A stretch of DNA of 11,549 nt from SIG299 sp964541485 (GCA_964541485.1 CAZIQL010000071.1:1-11549), one strand, 5' to 3'; numbered from the stretch's first letter, positions 1 through 7,117 are shown. Notes: a model not told the origin generated them from the letters alone. Made by a program: numbers and translations.

Positions 1-750
1 CCTAAAAGGTGTACCTGCAAACTGCTTTAAAAATTTAATAAATAAAAACTTAGACAGAACAATATGCGAGCGGTTAAAAATCAATCCTGCATCTTTTCCT
101 CCGGTCAGCTCCGTAACATCATAAATTTCAAGAAGAAAGTCAATAATTGCTTTTGCATTATGATCAAATGCACTTTCTCCGGCTATATAGCGGAATTCTT
201 TTCCCAAAATAATGTTTTCCCGCTGGATATAATCCTCCAGAAACTTTTTCAGGTTCTGAATTTTATATAGCTTGGTGCTTCCTGCACGCAGTGAAATATA
301 TGCCTTCCCGGCATTATTCCGCAGCATGGCCGGAAGTGTAATAATCGGCTCAATTCGGAATACTTCGCCGGTCATTGTTACATTTTCCTGGGTATCAAAA
401 TATTCCAATACACGATAAGCTCTCTTTTCTTCCTGATTCTTTGGCAATGTTCCTTCGGAACGTTCCTGATGCTTCAGTAACATGAAAAGAGCAGCCACAA
501 CATGCTTACAGGCACCTTTCTCCTTAATGGAACTGGAGCAATTGCAGCTTGACAAAAAGGAACCGTCTTCCTGTTCCTCAATCGCAACCGTATAATTATA
601 ATTTCCCTTTACGATAATTTTATATCGTTTTCCGGTCTTTGAATAAGATGCGTTCTGAATTCTTCCACTCTGAAAATATTGCATTCCTCGCATAAATGCC
701 TTATCGCCGGAAGCCAGATTACGTATCATACTTTTTGTCAGTTGAATCAT
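1..750 (-). CDS. SWIM zinc-finger SNF2-family helicase, N-terminal part (runs off left edge)
   Basis: The visible 250 codons are open from an ATG at 750 to the window edge with no stop. Residues 69-83 form a SWIM zinc finger of the form CxCx9CxH (C69, C71, C81, H83), a fold that binds nucleic acid or protein. From about residue 125 onward the sequence resembles the bacterial SNF2 helicase-associated domain (strand-rich, with motifs like ISLRAG and a late FDHNAKAI stretch). In this family the ATPase motor follows, so it should lie left of the window; I have not seen it. A GGAGG ribosome site at 761-765 lies 10 nt before the chosen ATG, while two nearby ATGs (755, 760) hit stops at once. The gene starts 32 nt after the scpB stop with no terminator between them, so it is probably co-transcribed with scpAB. 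The likely role is ATP-driven remodelling or translocation on DNA. The substrate is unknown. Confidence 0.85.
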   Translation of the reverse strand, partial: MIQLTKSMIRNLASGDKAFMRGMQYFQSGRIQNASYSKTGKRYKIIVKGNYNYTVAIEEQEDGSFLSSCNCSSSIKEKGACKHVVAALFMLLKHQERSEGTLPKNQEEKRAYRVLEYFDTQENVTMTGEVFRIEPIITLPAMLRNNAGKAYISLRAGSTKLYKIQNLKKFLEDYIQRENIILGKEFRYIAGESAFDHNAKAIIDFLLEIYDVTELTGGKDAGLIFNRSHIVLSKFLFIKFLKQFAGTPFR

Positions 751-782
751 ATCATTTCATCCTCCGAAAGATATCTTCGCCA

Positions 783-1358
783 TTATATATCAAGCTTTAA
801 CTGGATTTCCTCTTCTGCTTCCAATTTAAAGTCTTCCACCTTTTCCGGCTTAACAATCGGAAGATCGTCTAAGGATACCAGTCCAAAGCTACGCAAAAAG
901 TCCTCTGTCGTTCCAAAAATAATCGGACGTCCCGGTGAATCCATACGACCAACTTCCGTAATCAGTCGGTATTCCACAAGTTTATTAATGGCATGATCGC
1001 AACTCACACCACGAATCGCTTCAATCTCTGCTCTTGTAATCGGCTGCTTATATGCCACAATAGAAAGCGTTTCCAGCAAAACATCTGTTAAAACATGTTT
1101 CTTCGGCACATGTGCAATCTTTATCAACGCTTCATACATATTCTGTTTCGTTGACATTTGGAAAGAATCATTCAGTTCAATAATCTGAATTCCCCTATCC
1201 GCCGAATCATAGCGGTCCATCATATTTCTGACAACCCTTCTTACCGTATCCACATCATGCTCGAGTGCCTGGGCAATCCGCTCTGCTTCGACGGCTTCCC
1301 CCATCGTAAATAATATTGCTTCAATCTGTGCCTCTAATTCCTGTAATTCCTTGTTCAT
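783..1358 (-). CDS. scpB: Segregation and condensation protein ScpB
   Basis: 191 residues, normal for the family. ScpB is the kite subunit of the bacterial SMC-ScpAB condensin; a dimer binds the middle of the kleisin ScpA and helps the complex compact and separate newly copied origins on the nucleoid. Two winged-helix domains are visible: roughly residues 8-75 (starting QIEAILFTMGE) and 90-160, the second with the typical ETLSIVAYKQPITRAEIEAI run (96-115) and GRPIIFGTTEDFLRSFGL (143-160). The tail after 160 is acidic, as usual. The start has an AAAGGA site about 6 nt upstream. It begins 20 nt after the scpA stop, in the usual scpA-scpB order. Identification is firm. Confidence 0.97.
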   Translation of the reverse strand: MNKELQELEAQIEAILFTMGEAVEAERIAQALEHDVDTVRRVVRNMMDRYDSADRGIQIIELNDSFQMSTKQNMYEALIKIAHVPKKHVLTDVLLETLSIVAYKQPITRAEIEAIRGVSCDHAINKLVEYRLITEVGRMDSPGRPIIFGTTEDFLRSFGLVSLDDLPIVKPEKVEDFKLEAEEEIQLKLDI

Positions 1359-1378
1359 GTATAATCCTTTCTACCACT

Positions 1379-2155
1379 TTATAACTGTGTTTCATCTATT
1401 TCGATTACATCTGTAGCCATATATTCAATCAGAATATCATCAAATATTTCTTCCTGTACAATACTGACACGTCCCATTTTCATGAGCTCCAAAATGCAAA
1501 GAAATGTCACAATGATATCCATTTTGTCCGGCTGTGCTTCTAACAACTTACGGAAGCTAAACTTCTTGTTTTCCAAACCATATGTCTGTACATAAAACAT
1601 CTTCTCGGAAAAATTGACTTCTTCTTTTTCAATTTTTCCGAATTTACTGCGGACAGGGTCAATCTTGTCCACCTGTTTTTTCATAACAGAGCGAAAGATA
1701 TCATTTAACTTGCTAAGTGTAAGGTCAGACAAAAGTTCTTCCAACGGAACCTCTTCTTTAAAATCCGCAACCTCCGGAGGCAGCGTGCTCTTTTTAAAGA
1801 ACATCTTGTCCGCATCCAGGTGACGGTCCTTTAGCTCAAGCGATGCATATTTGTACATCTTGTATTCTAACAGTCTCTCTACCAGCTCCTGTCTTGGGTC
1901 TTCTATCTCTTCATCCTCCGTCGCTTCCTGTGGAAGCAGCATTCTGGATTTGATTTTTAAAAGAGTAGCTGCCATGACAAGAAACTCACTCATATTGTCT
2001 AAATCCTGTTTTTCCATTTCATTTAAATATTCCATATACTGCTCCGTAATCAGCGCAATCGGAATATCATAAATATCTATCTTATTTTTCTCAATCAAAT
2101 GAAGCAGAAGATCCAACGGACCTTCAAACGCTTCTAATTTCACCGGAATCGCCAT
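1379..2155 (-). CDS. scpA: Segregation and condensation protein ScpA (kleisin)
   Basis: 258 residues. ScpA is the kleisin that bridges the two heads of the SMC dimer and carries ScpB, closing the DNA-entrapping ring. The N-terminal SMC-neck-binding part shows the family run FEGPLDLLLHLI (10-21), then IDIYDIPIALITEQY (26-40) and EFLVMAATLLKIKSRMLLP (57-75). A variable acidic linker follows (about 76-110). The last ~43 residues form the winged helix that contacts the SMC cap. The ATG lies 2 nt past the stop of the phosphoesterase gene, with a GGAG site inside the end of that gene, so translation is probably coupled. No smc gene is present in this window; in Firmicutes it normally lies elsewhere. 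Confidence 0.97.
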   Translation of the reverse strand: MAIPVKLEAFEGPLDLLLHLIEKNKIDIYDIPIALITEQYMEYLNEMEKQDLDNMSEFLVMAATLLKIKSRMLLPQEATEDEEIEDPRQELVERLLEYKMYKYASLELKDRHLDADKMFFKKSTLPPEVADFKEEVPLEELLSDLTLSKLNDIFRSVMKKQVDKIDPVRSKFGKIEKEEVNFSEKMFYVQTYGLENKKFSFRKLLEAQPDKMDIIVTFLCILELMKMGRVSIVQEEIFDDILIEYMATDVIEIDETQL

Positions 2156-2157
2156 TG

Positions 2158-3009
2158 TTAATTTTCTCCGTCCTTTTTTCTGTTTTTTTCATCTAAAATA
2201 ATAAAACTAATTTCTACCCTGTTAAAAAAACGTAGGGGGATGGTATGGGAACCAAGTCCACGGGTAATGAAAAGTTTTCCGAAGGAATAGTCAAAACTGC
2301 CGGCATCCTCTCTCGGTATCCTAAGTCTCGGGGAAATGACTCCTCCAAGAATCGGCAGGCGCAGCAAGCCTCCGTGTAAATGTCCCGAAACCACAAAATC
2401 CGGCTGATATTTTTTGTACCAGTCTGCATACTCCGGATGATGTGCGAGTAAAATATGAAAGCCTTCCGGAGTCCCGGACAACTCCGGAAGCTTCTCTTTC
2501 TTTTCACATAATTTTCCTTTACAGTAAAACTCTTCCGGCAGAGAAAGCCCTGAAAGACTCACTTTCTTTCCACGGATATATTCTACTGCTGAAGTATTAT
2601 CCAACAAATGAATTGCCCGTGGCAGGCTGTCAACATACTCTTCCCATAAAACTTTCTTTTGGGAACGCAGCCTTTCTTCATGGTTTCCGAGCGAATAATA
2701 GACCGGAGCAATCTTCTGGATTTCTTTCAAAAACTCAATGGCATTTGTTTGTATTCTGCTATGCTTGTTCACCAAATCTCCCGAAAGCAGAATCAAGTCC
2801 GGTTGGAATTCCTGTATCCTTGTACTGATTTTTTTCCAGTCTTTTTTATTGTTATGCAAATCCGCAATCAGGCAAAGCCGAATGGCTCCTGTTTGTTTTA
2901 GGTCTTGGTATTCTACTACTGTAGAGTTATACTCTATCATTGCGTGTTCTGTCCATTCATAAATAAGCCATATCAAAATCGCCACCAGTAGAATACCAAC
3001 ATATGTCAT
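2158..3009 (-). CDS. Membrane-anchored calcineurin-like metallophosphoesterase
   Basis: 283 residues. One hydrophobic segment at residues 3-17 is followed by an acidic/aromatic turn, suggesting an N-terminal membrane anchor. All five metal-site blocks of the calcineurin-like fold are present: D50xH52 (IADLHN), G77D78 (LLSGDLVN), G108NHE111, H190-H191 (LLAHHPEY) and G209HLHG213. A two-metal phosphoesterase is therefore expected to be active. It resembles YkuE-like proteins of Firmicutes, whose physiological substrate is not settled, so I give no gene symbol. Two cysteines (C163, C168) sit in a lysine-rich insert. It is the first gene of the operon under the 3060-3088 promoter and is tightly linked to scpA. 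The start has a modest AGGAAA site about 6 nt upstream. The family call is firm; the substrate is unknown. Confidence 0.9.
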   Translation of the reverse strand: MTYVGILLVAILIWLIYEWTEHAMIEYNSTVVEYQDLKQTGAIRLCLIADLHNNKKDWKKISTRIQEFQPDLILLSGDLVNKHSRIQTNAIEFLKEIQKIAPVYYSLGNHEERLRSQKKVLWEEYVDSLPRAIHLLDNTSAVEYIRGKKVSLSGLSLPEEFYCKGKLCEKKEKLPELSGTPEGFHILLAHHPEYADWYKKYQPDFVVSGHLHGGLLRLPILGGVISPRLRIPREDAGSFDYSFGKLFITRGLGSHTIPLRFFNRVEISFIILDEKNRKKDGEN

Positions 3010-3059
3010 AGCTATTTCCTATCTTTATTTCGCCTTCCGTTATTTTTGCATCTCCTATT

Positions 3060-3088
3060 ACTATACCTTTTTCCGGTTTTTATGTCAA
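3060..3088 (-). promoter_or_regulatory. Sigma-A-type promoter for the phosphoesterase-scpAB operon
   Basis: On the minus strand TTGACA (3083-3088) is followed by exactly 17 nt and TATAGT (3060-3065). This is a perfect -35 and a five-of-six -10 at ideal spacing. The -35 hexamer encodes the last two residues of DacF (Leu-Thr), so the promoter overlaps the upstream gene. Start of transcription is expected near 3053, giving a short leader of about 45 nt. Confidence 0.8.
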
Positions 3089-4252
3089 TAATTTAAGTAG
3101 TTCTTTTACGTAATCTATATACTTTGCCCTTACAATTTCTTCCTTTGAAACCAAAGGGACTCTTCCTATTTCTTCTCCATTTATTTTATAGATAATCATT
3201 CCAAGTTCGTCGTCTTTTTCAATTGGTGCAACAATACTTTCGTAAAGATATACTTCTTCTGTAATCTTTGACAGGTCTTCATTTCCAATGGAAATATAGG
3301 TAAATACATCTTTTGGCACCAGTTCTGTTTTATTTTGCATGCTCTTCTCAACCTCAACGATTACCGGTTCCATATCTTCATGTGTATCTACATAGGATTT
3401 ACATTTGGAAAAGCCGTAACTGAGAAGTGTAGATGCCTCTTTAAATCTTGTTTTTGTATCCGGTGCAGCAAGAATTACTGCAATCATATCTATATTATTT
3501 CTTGTTGCTGTTGCCGAAAGACAATACAGGGCTTTTGATGTTGAGCCTGTTTTCAGACCTGTAATTCCTTCATACTGTCTGATTAGCTTATTAGTATTGG
3601 TAAGCCCAAACTCTGTCGAACCGTTTTTAGTCACATGCGTCATGGAATCCACCCAGGTCAGTGTATATTTTGTAATTTCAGGGAAACGGTTCATCAACTC
3701 TCTTGACATGATTGCAATATCATACGCACTGGATACATGTCCGTCAGCATCCAGCCCACAACAGTTCACAAAATTCGTATCATTCATTCCCAGTTCTTTG
3801 GCACGTGCATTCATTTTTTCTACAAATGCCTCTTCTGTTCCTGCCAGATGTTCTGCCATTGCCACACAGGCATCATTTGCGCTGGAAATACAGATGCACT
3901 TAATCAGTGTTTCTACCGACTGCTGCTCACCTGCTTCTAAATAGACCTGGGAACCACCCATATTTGCCGCATGCTCGCTTGTTGTAACTACGGTATCCAT
4001 AGTAATATCGCCTGTCTCTATCGCCTCATAAATCAGTAGAAGTGTCATAACTTTTGTAATGGAAGCAGGTGGTAATACCTCATGTGCATCCTTTTCATAA
4101 ATTACTGTGCCGGTAGATGCCTCCATTACAATACCGGACCTGGATAAAAGTTCCGGCTCTTCGGCACGGCAAATTACAGTTTTACTGTAAAACAAAGAAC
4201 TGAACAAACAAAAAAGCATACAAAAACAACTGAACCTTTTATAAAATTTCAT
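3080..4252 (-). CDS. dacF: D-alanyl-D-alanine carboxypeptidase (DacF-like, S11 family)
   Basis: 390 residues, close to the length of Bacillus DacF. The enzyme removes the terminal D-alanine from peptidoglycan stem peptides outside the cell membrane, limiting cross-linking. A signal peptide covers about residues 1-30 (basic start, Cys/Phe/Leu-rich core, possible cleavage after CRA). The three active-site motifs are intact: S64ITK67 with the nucleophile serine, S124AN126, and K234TG236. The region after about 290 is the beta-rich PBP5-type C-terminal domain; it ends in a short amphipathic stretch (YVKELLKLLT) that may anchor the protein to the membrane. The segment TSEHAANMGGSQVYLEAGE closely matches what I recall of DacF. 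A GGAGG site lies 4 nt before the ATG. I found no clear promoter or terminator of its own in the 4253-4314 gap. In Bacillus, dacF is a sporulation gene; whether that holds here is inference. Confidence 0.93.
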   Translation of the reverse strand: MKFYKRFSCFCMLFCLFSSLFYSKTVICRAEEPELLSRSGIVMEASTGTVIYEKDAHEVLPPASITKVMTLLLIYEAIETGDITMDTVVTTSEHAANMGGSQVYLEAGEQQSVETLIKCICISSANDACVAMAEHLAGTEEAFVEKMNARAKELGMNDTNFVNCCGLDADGHVSSAYDIAIMSRELMNRFPEITKYTLTWVDSMTHVTKNGSTEFGLTNTNKLIRQYEGITGLKTGSTSKALYCLSATATRNNIDMIAVILAAPDTKTRFKEASTLLSYGFSKCKSYVDTHEDMEPVIVEVEKSMQNKTELVPKDVFTYISIGNEDLSKITEEVYLYESIVAPIEKDDELGMIIYKINGEEIGRVPLVSKEEIVRAKYIDYVKELLKLLT

Positions 4253-4314
4253 ACTTCCTCCGCGAAAGCAAATCCTCAGAAAATATATATTGGTTCCTGT
4301 TCTTCATTATGCAC

Positions 4315-4350
4315 AAAAAAACAACCATCCGACAGATTGTCAGATGATTG
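4315..4350 (-). terminator. Rho-independent terminator of pdp
   Basis: Just past the pdp stop, the minus strand folds into a 13-bp stem (4338-4350 with 4322-4334, two G-U pairs) with a 3-nt loop, followed by seven T (4321-4315). It separates pdp from dacF. Confidence 0.9.
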
Positions 4351-4360
4351 CTCTTTTTAT

Positions 4361-5686
4361 TTAAAATCTGGTAACTCCATCCTTTGTCACAATACCCATG
4401 ACATGCTTTGGCGCCTCAACACGCTCTTTGCTGAGTTTATAGGCATTCATGAGTCTTGGAGCAGCTGCCTTCAATTTCGACACATCATTTCCGTATAATC
4501 TTGCCAACGATTCGCCTTTTCTGACATAATCGCCAACCTTCTTCCAAATCTTTAGGCCAACGCTGTAGTCAATCTCGCTTTCTTTGGTCTCTCTTCCGCC
4601 ACCAAGAATTAAGGACGTCATACCAATCTCATCTGTTAAAATTTCAGAAACATAACCATCCTCAGGAGAAATCATCTCTTCAATAAATTCGGTTCTTGGA
4701 AACTTCTCAGGATTCCATACATAAGAAGCATCTCCACCTTGTGCTTCCACAAACTCTGCAAGCTTATTCAGTGCGCTGCCGTCAGCAATTGTGCCTTCTA
4801 ACAGTTTTTCAGCTTCTTCTACAGTCGTTGCTCTTCCGGCTCCAAGAAGCATATAGGTCGCAAGGCTGATGGATGCTTCCAGCAAATCCTCCGGTCCGTC
4901 TCCCTTTAAAGTAGCAATCGCCTCCTGCACCTCAAGAGAATTTCCGACATATCTGCCAAGTGGCTGTCCCATATCAGACAATACGGCATAGGTGTCCCTT
5001 CCAACACCGGTACCAATCTGTACCATTACCTTTGCAAGCTCCTCTGCTTCCTCCAATGTCTTCATAAATGCACCACTGCCAACTTTCACATCAAGCACAA
5101 TAACATCAGAACCTGCGGCAATCTTTTTACTCATAATACTGGATGCAATCAGCGAATAGTTATTTACTGTTGCTGTTACATCTCGTAATGCATACATCTT
5201 TTTATCGGCAGGAGCAAGGTTTGCTGTCTGTCCGATAATTGCAAGCTTCATGCGGTTTACATTATCAAAAAACTCCTGTTCTGACAAAGAAACCGAAAAT
5301 CCCGGAAAGCTTTCTAATTTATCAATGGTACCGCCGGTATGTCCCAGCCCCCTTCCTGACATCTTGGCAACCGGAACCCCCAGTGAAGCCACCATCGGTC
5401 CAACAATTAAGGATGTCTTGTCTCCAACACCTCCGGTACTGTGCTTATCCGCTTTCTTTCCCGCAATCGGTGATAAATCCAGCACATCACCGCTATGTAC
5501 CATCGCCATGGTAAGATCAATGGTTTCCTCCAGATTCATTCCCTTTAAACAGACTGCCATCAAAAAAGCAGACATCTGATAATCCGGAATTTCTCCGTTT
5601 GTAAACCCATTGACAATAAACGTGATTTCTTCCTTTGTCAACGCATCCCCATTTTTCTTTTTTGTAATCAAATCATACATTCTCAT
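4361..5686 (-). CDS. pdp: Pyrimidine-nucleoside phosphorylase
   Basis: Splits uridine, thymidine or deoxyuridine with phosphate into the free base and (deoxy)ribose-1-phosphate, a cytosolic salvage step. The N-terminal helical domain (about 1-65) resembles Bacillus Pdp. The phosphate-binding stretch KHSTGGVGDK is at 81-90 and the family signature SGRGLGHTGGTIDKLE at 110-125. The C-terminal part carries the expected glycine-rich and lysine-rich segments (LILGGGRETKES). I chose the ATG at 5686 (441 residues, starting MRMYDLI). It has GGAG 9 nt upstream (5696-5699) and matches the MRMVDII start I recall for Bacillus Pdp. An in-frame ATG at 5701 would add five residues but has no ribosome site. 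Pyrimidine phosphorylase rather than strict thymidine phosphorylase (DeoA) is the usual enzyme in this group; specificity is not provable here. It stands alone, with its own terminator and a long leader. Confidence 0.95.
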   Translation of the reverse strand: MRMYDLITKKKNGDALTKEEITFIVNGFTNGEIPDYQMSAFLMAVCLKGMNLEETIDLTMAMVHSGDVLDLSPIAGKKADKHSTGGVGDKTSLIVGPMVASLGVPVAKMSGRGLGHTGGTIDKLESFPGFSVSLSEQEFFDNVNRMKLAIIGQTANLAPADKKMYALRDVTATVNNYSLIASSIMSKKIAAGSDVIVLDVKVGSGAFMKTLEEAEELAKVMVQIGTGVGRDTYAVLSDMGQPLGRYVGNSLEVQEAIATLKGDGPEDLLEASISLATYMLLGAGRATTVEEAEKLLEGTIADGSALNKLAEFVEAQGGDASYVWNPEKFPRTEFIEEMISPEDGYVSEILTDEIGMTSLILGGGRETKESEIDYSVGLKIWKKVGDYVRKGESLARLYGNDVSKLKAAAPRLMNAYKLSKERVEAPKHVMGIVTKDGVTRF

Positions 5687-5695
5687 TGTTTTTTG

Positions 5696-5699
5696 CTCC
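5696..5699 (-). promoter_or_regulatory. Ribosome binding site deciding the pdp start
   Basis: GGAG on the minus strand, 9 nt before the ATG at 5686. It overlaps the alternative ATG at 5701, which has no purine-rich site upstream (the preceding bases read AACGGGTAA). This favours the shorter protein. Confidence 0.65.
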
Positions 5700-5739
5700 A
5701 TTTACCCGTTATTTGAACTAATCATTTTTTTAAGTGCAG

Positions 5740-5762
5740 AAAAAACGGAATGACCGGCATTC
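5740..5762 (-). promoter_or_regulatory. Attenuator-like hairpin in the pdp leader (weak)
   Basis: On the minus strand GAATG (5758-5762), a 5-nt loop CCGGT and CATTC (5748-5752) are followed by CG and six T (5745-5740). The arrangement resembles an intrinsic terminator about 55 nt before the pdp start, but the 5-bp stem is short and may not stop polymerase on its own. Confidence 0.3.
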
Positions 5763-5778
5763 AAATTAAATTTAAACA

Positions 5779-5829
5779 TATACTCACTGTACTTCAACTC
5801 AAATAACCACCTTTTTATACCTACTGTAC
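5779..5829. repeat. Direct repeat pair, 14 bases, 37-base period
   Basis: TATACTCACTGTAC at 5779-5792 and TATACCTACTGTAC at 5816-5829 match at 12 of 14 bases. Both lie in the transcribed leader predicted for pdp. They could be paired regulator sites or RNA elements; chance is possible in such AT-rich DNA. Confidence 0.5.
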
Positions 5830-5883
5830 ACCAAGCAATCCGCTATCGACAACGCGACGCTTCTTTTTTTTCTGTTATTTATT

Positions 5884-5912
5884 ATTATAATAAATATTGC
5901 GGCAAATGTACA
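5884..5912 (-). promoter_or_regulatory. Probable sigma-A promoter of pdp
   Basis: Minus-strand TGTACA (5907-5912, four of six), 17-nt spacer, perfect TATAAT (5884-5889). Transcription would start near 5877, leaving a leader of about 190 nt before the pdp ATG. A TTGACA further upstream (minus strand, 5954-5959) has no good -10 at proper spacing. Confidence 0.5.
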
Positions 5913-5976
5913 GAGAATTGTAACAAAAAATGCATCCGACAAATGTATCGGTGTCAATTTTTAAAATTTTTTTCTA

Positions 5977-6005
5977 TTGACTTATTTATTATTTTTTACT
6001 ATCAT
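5977..6005 (+). promoter_or_regulatory. Probable sigma-A promoter of the DAHP synthase gene
   Basis: TTGACT (5977-5982), 17-nt AT-rich spacer, TATCAT (6000-6005). Predicted start near 6012 gives a leader of only about 68 nt, too short for a T-box. Confidence 0.6.
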
Positions 6006-6079
6006 TATTTATTATTACTTTTATTTCTGTACTGCTTTAAATCAAAGAAGTAACATAGTACGAAAGGATGGAAAAATTT

Positions 6080-7111
6080 ATGAGTTTTCAATATGTAAAA
6101 GAGCTGATTTCTCCGGAAGAATTAAAAGAACGCTATCCTTTAAGCGAATCCATGAAACAGGCAAAGGCAAAACGTGACCAGGAAATCCGAAATATTTTTG
6201 AAGGTAACGATTCACGTTTTATTGCAATTATCGGTCCGTGCTCCGCAGACAATGAAGACGCTGTTTGTGAATATATCAACCGTTTGGCGAAAGTCCAGGA
6301 AAAAATTGCAGATAAGGTATTAATTATTCCACGTATTTATACAAACAAACCACGTACCACAGGTGAAGGATATATGGGTCTGGTCCATCAGCCGGATCCA
6401 CATAAAAAAACAAATTTTCAAGAGGGCTTACATGCCGTAAGAAAAATGCATCTTCGTGCTATTTCCGAAACAGGACTGACTGCTGCAGATGAGATGCTGT
6501 ATCCTGAAAACTTCCCGTATGTGGACGATCTCCTCTCCTATGTTGCGGTAGGGGCGCGTTCTGTTGAAGACCAGCAGCACCGCCTAACAGTATCCGGAAT
6601 GGATGTCCCGGTTGGCATGAAAAATCCAACCAGTGGCGATTTTTCTGTCATGTTAAATTCCTGCGTTGCTGCGCAGATACCTCACACCTTTCTCTATCGT
6701 CAGTGGGAAGTTGACACCCCGGGAAACCCTCTGACACATACCATTTTACGTGGTGCTGTCAATAAGCACGGTCAATCTCTTCCTAACTACCATTACGAAG
6801 ATTTGATGCGTCTTCTCTCTATGTACGAAGAACGCCCGCTGTTAAAGAATCCTGCTGTAATCGTAGATGCAAATCATTCCAATTCCAGCAAAAAATTTGA
6901 TGAGCAGCCAAGAATTGTAAGTGAAGTTCTTCACAGCAGACGAATGAATCCTTCCTTAGAAAAATTAGTCAAAGGTGTCATGGTAGAAAGCTATCTGGTT
7001 GAAGGCACCCAGAAGCTTTCCGAAGGAACTTACGGAAAATCCATCACAGACCCATGTCTTGGTTGGGAGGATACAGAAAAACTCTTATATACAATGGCTG
7101 AACGCGTATAA
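6080..7111 (+). CDS. aroF: 3-deoxy-7-phosphoheptulonate synthase (class I DAHP synthase)
   Basis: Condenses phosphoenolpyruvate and erythrose-4-phosphate to DAHP, the first step of the shikimate pathway to Phe, Tyr and Trp. 343 residues from the ATG at 6080, a usual length for the E. coli AroG-like type. The metal ligands expected from AroG are present: C54 (GPCSAD), H266 (DANHSNS), E303 (MVESYL) and D324 (SITDPC). PEP/E4P-site residues are in KPRTT (90-94), GAR160 and K181 (MKNPTSGD). I prefer 6080 over the ATG at 6068: the latter has AAAGG directly touching the start codon, whereas 6080 has the purine-rich AAAGGATGGA at workable distance and gives the typical MSFQYVKE start. It is the only plus-strand gene here and has no shikimate or trp neighbour. 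The position matching AroG Ser180, in the Phe pocket, is Asp175 by my manual alignment, so feedback control may differ. Confidence 0.95.
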   Translation: MSFQYVKELISPEELKERYPLSESMKQAKAKRDQEIRNIFEGNDSRFIAIIGPCSADNEDAVCEYINRLAKVQEKIADKVLIIPRIYTNKPRTTGEGYMGLVHQPDPHKKTNFQEGLHAVRKMHLRAISETGLTAADEMLYPENFPYVDDLLSYVAVGARSVEDQQHRLTVSGMDVPVGMKNPTSGDFSVMLNSCVAAQIPHTFLYRQWEVDTPGNPLTHTILRGAVNKHGQSLPNYHYEDLMRLLSMYEERPLLKNPAVIVDANHSNSSKKFDEQPRIVSEVLHSRRMNPSLEKLVKGVMVESYLVEGTQKLSEGTYGKSITDPCLGWEDTEKLLYTMAERV

Positions 7112-7117
7112 ATAAAA

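Larger units (their letters stand above)
5687..6079. other. Divergent intergenic region between pdp and aroF
   Basis: About 390 bases without a convincing gene. It holds a minus-strand promoter for pdp (5884-5912), a plus-strand promoter for aroF (5977-6005), a long pdp leader with a 14-base direct repeat and a short hairpin plus T-tract (5740-5762), and a short aroF leader. The aroF leader has a small AU-rich hairpin at 6030-6052 (TACT-G-CTTT against AAAG-A-AGTA) just before the ribosome site. I saw no small ORF with a good ribosome site and no known riboswitch core. Confidence 0.6.

Noticed and set aside
2442..2828. 128-codon open frame on the plus strand, opposite the metallophosphoesterase
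   Set aside because: Shadow of a gene with all five metal-binding blocks; no domain or signal seen in the antisense frame.
5954..5975. Minus-strand TTGACA (5954-5959) as the pdp promoter
   Set aside because: At 17 nt the -10 would be TGCATT (three of six); the TGTACA-17-TATAAT pair downstream is better.
6006..6079. T-box or leader-peptide attenuator before the DAHP synthase
   Set aside because: The predicted leader is about 68 nt, with no T-box bulge sequence, no terminator hairpin and no aromatic-rich short ORF; only a weak AU-rich hairpin is seen.
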